Below are positions 59,983 to 64,000 of a stretch of DNA of 64,000 nt, one piece after another. Location of the stretch: positions 1 to 64,000 of the IMG/VR virus record IMGVR_UViG_3300040770_000181. One strand, written 5' to 3'. Under the pieces are notes generated by a model. That model made no database searches, had not been told where the DNA came from, and saw only the letters and a list, made by a program, of their open reading frames with translations. The stretch is from a virus. Made by a program: the position numbers and the translations under genes. Every line of letters begins with the position of its first letter. The stretch's first letter is position 1.

Positions 59983-62691
59983 TTACATTCTTTTTAGTGA
60001 TCTTAAAATAGCACCATTACGTCCTACAATGGTTTCTGCTTTTGCTGCTTTTGCTGCATCTGCTTTAGCACTATCTTTTAAAATTTTTAGTCTTGCATTA
60101 AGTATAGCTTGCTGATCAGCATTGTTTCCTGTTCCACCTTTATAAGTTGTATCAAATTGAGCTAATGGATTTTCATTAATTGCTCTATAATTTTTATCAA
60201 ATCTATAGTTATACATATTCTCATATGTTTGTAGTGTTCTGTTCTCTAATGCATTTTTAGAATATTTATCAGCTATAGAACTTAATGCAGCTTGCGTAAT
60301 TGCTTTAGTGTTAGATTTAGCTTGTGATTGTCTAATGTATTGTTGATCATATAATCCAATATTCTTTAATTGAGCATCATTCATAGTGGCTCTGTTTTGT
60401 GAATACACTTGATCTTTTTTAGACTGATTCATTCTAAACTCGTCTGCTCCCACTTTTTGATTAGCAGCATATTTTTGAGCATTTAACTGTGCCTGAAATG
60501 CAGGATTACCCTGACCCATTCTTTGTGCTGCTCTGTAATCAGCTTGATTTTCATTACGAATATCTTGCAATGAAATGTCAAAAGGAACATCTAACTGTGG
60601 TTGATAAGACTGTGCTTGTACAGGATCTAATTGATTATTAGATAATGCATACATTTCTCCTGCTAGTTGACGAGGATTTAATTGTTCAGTATCATTAGTT
60701 CTTAAAAAAGGAAGTGCTCTATTAAATAAATCCATATAAGGGTCACGCTTGTTTGCTTCCACTGCATCTATTGGAGGGTTTGCTCTTTCATCAGGTTGAT
60801 CAGCACCAACTGGTACAGGCTGTGCTACTGGTGTTGCTGCTGCTTTAGGTTTACCTAAAGTTGACATATATTTCATTGTTCTTGTTCCCCAAAGACTATC
60901 TTCATTACTAGCTAAATTTTTAGAAAGATTTTGTGCTTTACCATAAGTTGTTAAAGGCTCAGAATCAATAACTGCTTGAGCATACTTAGGAGCAGATTTA
61001 TGATATTCTTTTTGAAACGCTAAAACATCTGCTTTACTTCTTGATTTTTCTGCTGTGTTGTATAAAGCAGATATTTTATCATATGTAGCTTGATCTACTT
61101 CTGGAAGCGGATCTGTAATTTTTGGTAAATCTACACCTGCTTGTGCTTTAAATATGTCAGTGCCATACTTAGATCCTTTAACTGGTTTTGCTTTTCTAAT
61201 ATGTCCTTTTGACAAATGAAAAGCATCTAACCCACGTTCTTCTGCTTCTTGATTAATAGCACTTTGAAGGTCTCCAGCTTTTGCTTTTTTAACAGCAATG
61301 TCTTGAAGTTGTGTATCAAATCCTTTTGCCATTGCTTTTCTAGTATTAAATTTTAATTCTTCTATAGAAGTTCTAGGAGAAGCATCACCTTCTTCTATAA
61401 AGTTCTTTTGACTACTTTTATTAATTTTGGCTTCTTCTTTAGAGAGTTTATCTACATATTTTTGAAATGATTTTCCAGAAGCTTTTGAATCTCCTAACAA
61501 TGCTGCGTTTTCTTTTGATATTCTTAATGCTCCAAAAACAATACCATCACTAATAGGCTCATTATCTTGCACCTCAACATCAGCACCACCTTCCATATGA
61601 CCACCTTCTCCCATAACTTTAACTCCTATACCTGTTCTACCAGAACCATCAGACTCATCATGTGTATTACCATTAGCCATATATGTAATTCCAGAACCTT
61701 CAGAATAAGGATTATGAGAAACTGCTTCTAGCTCTCCACCCCACTCAGTTTGATACTCTCCACCATTTTCATAAGAAGGCATATCTCCACCACTAGCATA
61801 CATAGGATATTCCCCCCCTTCTTCATACATAGGAAGCTCTGTTCCATTTTCAGCAAATGAACTATACTGTTGTTGTACTGCTTGCCCAAATTGATTTCCT
61901 TGCATGCCTGCTATATTTCTACCAGTAGCATCTGTAAACTTCTTTGTTTTTTCAGCACTTCTATCTATAAGACCACCCGCAAGTGTAAGTAAAGGTTTAG
62001 CAACCATTTTAGCAATAGGACCTACACCAGGAATCATTCCCACTGCATCTCCTGCAACTGCTCCAAATTGTGAACCAGCATCATTTTTCATTAAAGCACT
62101 TGCGCCTCTAGAAGCCATACCACTTGCTTGCCCCATTTGTGTACTTGTTATGCCACCAAATTGTGCTTTACGTATATTGCCACCATATTCAGCAGAATCA
62201 ATAGGATTAGAACCTACACCATATACAGGGAAAAATTCTTCTCCTGTATTCATAGTATCTTCTGGTCTAACATATTTTCTTTCAATTTGCTCAGGTCTTG
62301 TTCTTGATGCAGCTAATTGAACATCAGTGACTCTGTTCATTTGCTTAGCTTCTTGTAATGTTCTTTTCTGTTGTTTAGCTGTAGCAAATGCTCCCGCTAA
62401 CCCCTCAACTACATTACCAGCAGCCCCTAATTGCCCTGCAAAATCAAAACCTGCTTTAGGTGCTTGAGAATTAAAATTGTTATCACCATAATTTTGATTT
62501 GGGTTTTGAGAACCACCCAAGCCTCCTTCAAAAGGAACTACTCCTCCATATAATTCAAGATCATCTCCACCATATTGCATCTGCTTAAGCTCTTTACCAT
62601 ACTTAGCTCTAAAACTTGCTTCGTCTGGAAATGCTTTATAAAAATCTTTTTCATTTTTATAACCAGCTATTTTCATCATTTGTGCTTTCAT
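59983..62691 (-). CDS. Virion structural protein, 902 aa
   Basis: A 902-residue protein starting MKAQMMKIAGYKNEKDFYK. Gly/Tyr-rich segments (ELPMYEEGGEYPMYASGGDM near 280) are followed by GNTHDESDGSGRTGIGVKV...GGADVEVQDNEPI near 345, a combination recurring in Bacteroidota phage proteins near the portal/tail region, though I cannot name the family. Short motifs KQMQYGG, RKAQFGG and FKAQAG resemble the AQxGG-like signals repeated in virion proteins of these phages. The C-terminal half is helical with many Gln, Asn and Ala. The gene is separated from the next - gene by 5 bases. Confidence 0.6.
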   Translation of the reverse strand: MKAQMMKIAGYKNEKDFYKAFPDEASFRAKYGKELKQMQYGGDDLELYGGVVPFEGGLGGSQNPNQNYGDNNFNSQAPKAGFDFAGQLGAAGNVVEGLAGAFATAKQQKRTLQEAKQMNRVTDVQLAASRTRPEQIERKYVRPEDTMNTGEEFFPVYGVGSNPIDSAEYGGNIRKAQFGGITSTQMGQASGMASRGASALMKNDAGSQFGAVAGDAVGMIPGVGPIAKMVAKPLLTLAGGLIDRSAEKTKKFTDATGRNIAGMQGNQFGQAVQQQYSSFAENGTELPMYEEGGEYPMYASGGDMPSYENGGEYQTEWGGELEAVSHNPYSEGSGITYMANGNTHDESDGSGRTGIGVKVMGEGGHMEGGADVEVQDNEPISDGIVFGALRISKENAALLGDSKASGKSFQKYVDKLSKEEAKINKSSQKNFIEEGDASPRTSIEELKFNTRKAMAKGFDTQLQDIAVKKAKAGDLQSAINQEAEERGLDAFHLSKGHIRKAKPVKGSKYGTDIFKAQAGVDLPKITDPLPEVDQATYDKISALYNTAEKSRSKADVLAFQKEYHKSAPKYAQAVIDSEPLTTYGKAQNLSKNLASNEDSLWGTRTMKYMSTLGKPKAAATPVAQPVPVGADQPDERANPPIDAVEANKRDPYMDLFNRALPFLRTNDTEQLNPRQLAGEMYALSNNQLDPVQAQSYQPQLDVPFDISLQDIRNENQADYRAAQRMGQGNPAFQAQLNAQKYAANQKVGADEFRMNQSKKDQVYSQNRATMNDAQLKNIGLYDQQYIRQSQAKSNTKAITQAALSSIADKYSKNALENRTLQTYENMYNYRFDKNYRAINENPLAQFDTTYKGGTGNNADQQAILNARLKILKDSAKADAAKAAKAETIVGRNGAILRSLKRM

Positions 62692-62696
62692 AATAT

Positions 62697-64000
62697 TTAG
62701 TATTTATCTAACCAGCCTTTTTCTGGTTTAGCAAAGTTAGTTAATTTTTTTCCATTTCTAGCCTGAGTGACAGACTGTTTACTATTTGATGATTGTTCAG
62801 CAACAGTGTTTAATATGTTTATAATTTCATCATCTTCATACATTTCTCTTAAGTCACCAATAGATTGTCTTGCCCCTTCATTAACTTTATTAAAAAGACT
62901 TGAATCTACTTTTTGTCCAGGTTTTAATTTGAACTCACTTCTTATATTCATTATTCTAGGATACATACCATCTTTTTTTAAATAATTGTAGTATTCTTCT
63001 CCGTATGAATCTTTAGTATAATTTGGATCTGCTTTTTGATTATAATTTATTTCCATGTAATTTTCCATTTTATCTTGTATACCAGAACCATGTGTCATTT
63101 CATGTGCTAAGGTGCCTTTATCTCCATTATCTCTCATAGACATTGAGTGTATTTTTGGAATATATTTACCAGCTACATTGGGCTCTCCTCTTAACCTATT
63201 AAATGTAGACTCCATTTCATAATATCCTTCATCTGATTCTATATTATTTTGTAATCTATAATTATTTACAAAGTCAGAAGTAGATTTACCTGACATTTTT
63301 CTTTGATCATAAACAGGTAAAGTATCTAAACTTTTATTTATAACATTTACTGGATTTTTTCCTTCCATTAAATAACCTATTTGAGAGTTTAACCTTCCTT
63401 TTGTAACTGGGTTGTTCATCCAATTTTTTACAAAAGGATCTACATCATTAGCCATTTTATATGTTGACTGTATTTCTTCTCTATTGTTCCACCAATCTTC
63501 AACACCTAAACCACCAGATATTTTTTTTCCATTTTGAGCCATTGGGTATTCTGTAAACTTTTTAGCACCAGGAAACTTTTGTGTACCTGAGTTAGCTTGT
63601 ACCATTCTTGGTTCTCCTACATCAGGAACAACGTATAACGGTATATCACCGTACCCATGTGTAGCCATTGTATCTCCTGAGATTTCTGTTATCTCTCCAG
63701 GATGATCCCATTGACCACGATCATCTTTTACAACACCACCATTTTTTCTTAATTTTGGTTTAACTGTAGAAGTTTTATCAATTACTTTTCTATTAATCTC
63801 ATAAGAAGGGTTGTAATCTTTAAGAGTGCTTTTACTTTTACTTTTACTCTTAGCTTTACTTTCAGATCTAATACTTCCTATTTTAGGTTTAGTTGTAGCA
63901 GTATTATCAATCCTAACATTTCCATCATTATCTACAAATGCTTTTTCTTTTAACAATTGTGTTAATGGTTTACCTGTTTCTCTTGATGCTCTAACTTCTC
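62697..64000 (-). CDS. Zincin-type metallopeptidase-like virion protein, 5'-truncated by the window
   Basis: The frame is open from the window edge to the TAA at 62697, so the true start lies beyond 64000; a TTG at 63956 is only an internal start. The protein contains TLAHEMTHGSGIQDK, an intact HExxH zinc-binding motif, with Glu/Tyr/Asp-rich segments after it. Upstream is DDRGQWDHPGEITEI...GYGDIPLYVVP, a segment I associate with large phage structural proteins. Basic KSKSKSKST lies near its visible N-terminus. The C-terminus ends QARNGKKLTNF...GWLDKY, echoing PMAQNGKKISGG internally. It may be a virion-associated peptidase with packaging signals; substrate unknown. Confidence 0.68.
   Translation of the reverse strand, partial: EVRASRETGKPLTQLLKEKAFVDNDGNVRIDNTATTKPKIGSIRSESKAKSKSKSKSTLKDYNPSYEINRKVIDKTSTVKPKLRKNGGVVKDDRGQWDHPGEITEISGDTMATHGYGDIPLYVVPDVGEPRMVQANSGTQKFPGAKKFTEYPMAQNGKKISGGLGVEDWWNNREEIQSTYKMANDVDPFVKNWMNNPVTKGRLNSQIGYLMEGKNPVNVINKSLDTLPVYDQRKMSGKSTSDFVNNYRLQNNIESDEGYYEMESTFNRLRGEPNVAGKYIPKIHSMSMRDNGDKGTLAHEMTHGSGIQDKMENYMEINYNQKADPNYTKDSYGEEYYNYLKKDGMYPRIMNIRSEFKLKPGQKVDSSLFNKVNEGARQSIGDLREMYEDDEIINILNTVAEQSSNSKQSVTQARNGKKLTNFAKPEKGWLDKY

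Noticed and set aside
1-64000. tRNA genes
   Set aside because: Gaps between genes are short and none shows a cloverleaf or a GTTCAA-type T-arm; none is called.

Overview
The window looks like part of the genome of a large tailed phage infecting a member of the Bacteroidota, most likely a crAss-like phage (Crassvirales) or a close relative. Host evidence: the DNA is clearly AT-rich, starts are preceded by A-rich leaders with no recognisable Shine-Dalgarno, and upstream regions carry the Bacteroidota -7 element TAnnTTTG. Lineage evidence: a 4679-residue virion-type protein contains the DxDxD signature (DFDID) of the crAss-like virion RNA polymerase. It is accompanied by the replication set known from that group: DnaB, SF2 helicase, Sak4-like ATPase, SSB-like protein, DnaG-like primase, PD-(D/E)XK nuclease, rIIA/rIIB and PhoH. 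Terminase, portal and major capsid genes are not in the window and should lie outside it.

Bases 1-21,400 (+ strand) form a tightly packed early/middle block, many genes overlapping by 1-4 bases. It runs through DNA replication and recombination (1.5-7 kb), two small paralogues, rIIA/rIIB (7.8-11.5 kb), an HNH nuclease with small accessory genes (11.6-13 kb), a PD-(D/E)XK nuclease, a B12-dependent ribonucleotide reductase, RecA, a second HNH-like protein, PhoH, a probable Acb2-type anti-CBASS protein, a GroES-like protein and a GT2 glycosyltransferase. A bidirectional terminator closes it at 21.4 kb.

Bases 21,435-25,271 (- strand) hold small virion-type proteins, a glycosyltransferase and a lysis cassette (XhlA-like, spanin-like, holin-like, GH24 lysozyme). 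Bases 25,456-28,890 (+ strand) are an isolated cassette, with its own promoter-like site and terminator, for a 1144-residue fusion of methyltransferase, two glycosyltransferase modules and a BAHT-type heptosyltransferase. Bases 28,922-64,000 (- strand) are late structural genes: three fibre/adhesin proteins (collagen-like GTSG repeats, beta-propellers), a 1615-residue protein with PD-(D/E)XK and zincin-like features, the giant RNA polymerase protein, and three more virion proteins, the last a zincin cut by the window edge.

Working model (inference): the virion carries and injects an RNA polymerase that starts early transcription. The + block then copies and recombines the DNA, makes deoxynucleotides and counters host defence. 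Late - strand genes, at least partly driven by TTG-N20-TACTTTTR promoters, build the particle and lyse the cell. The glycosyltransferases may decorate the Ser/Thr-rich fibres.
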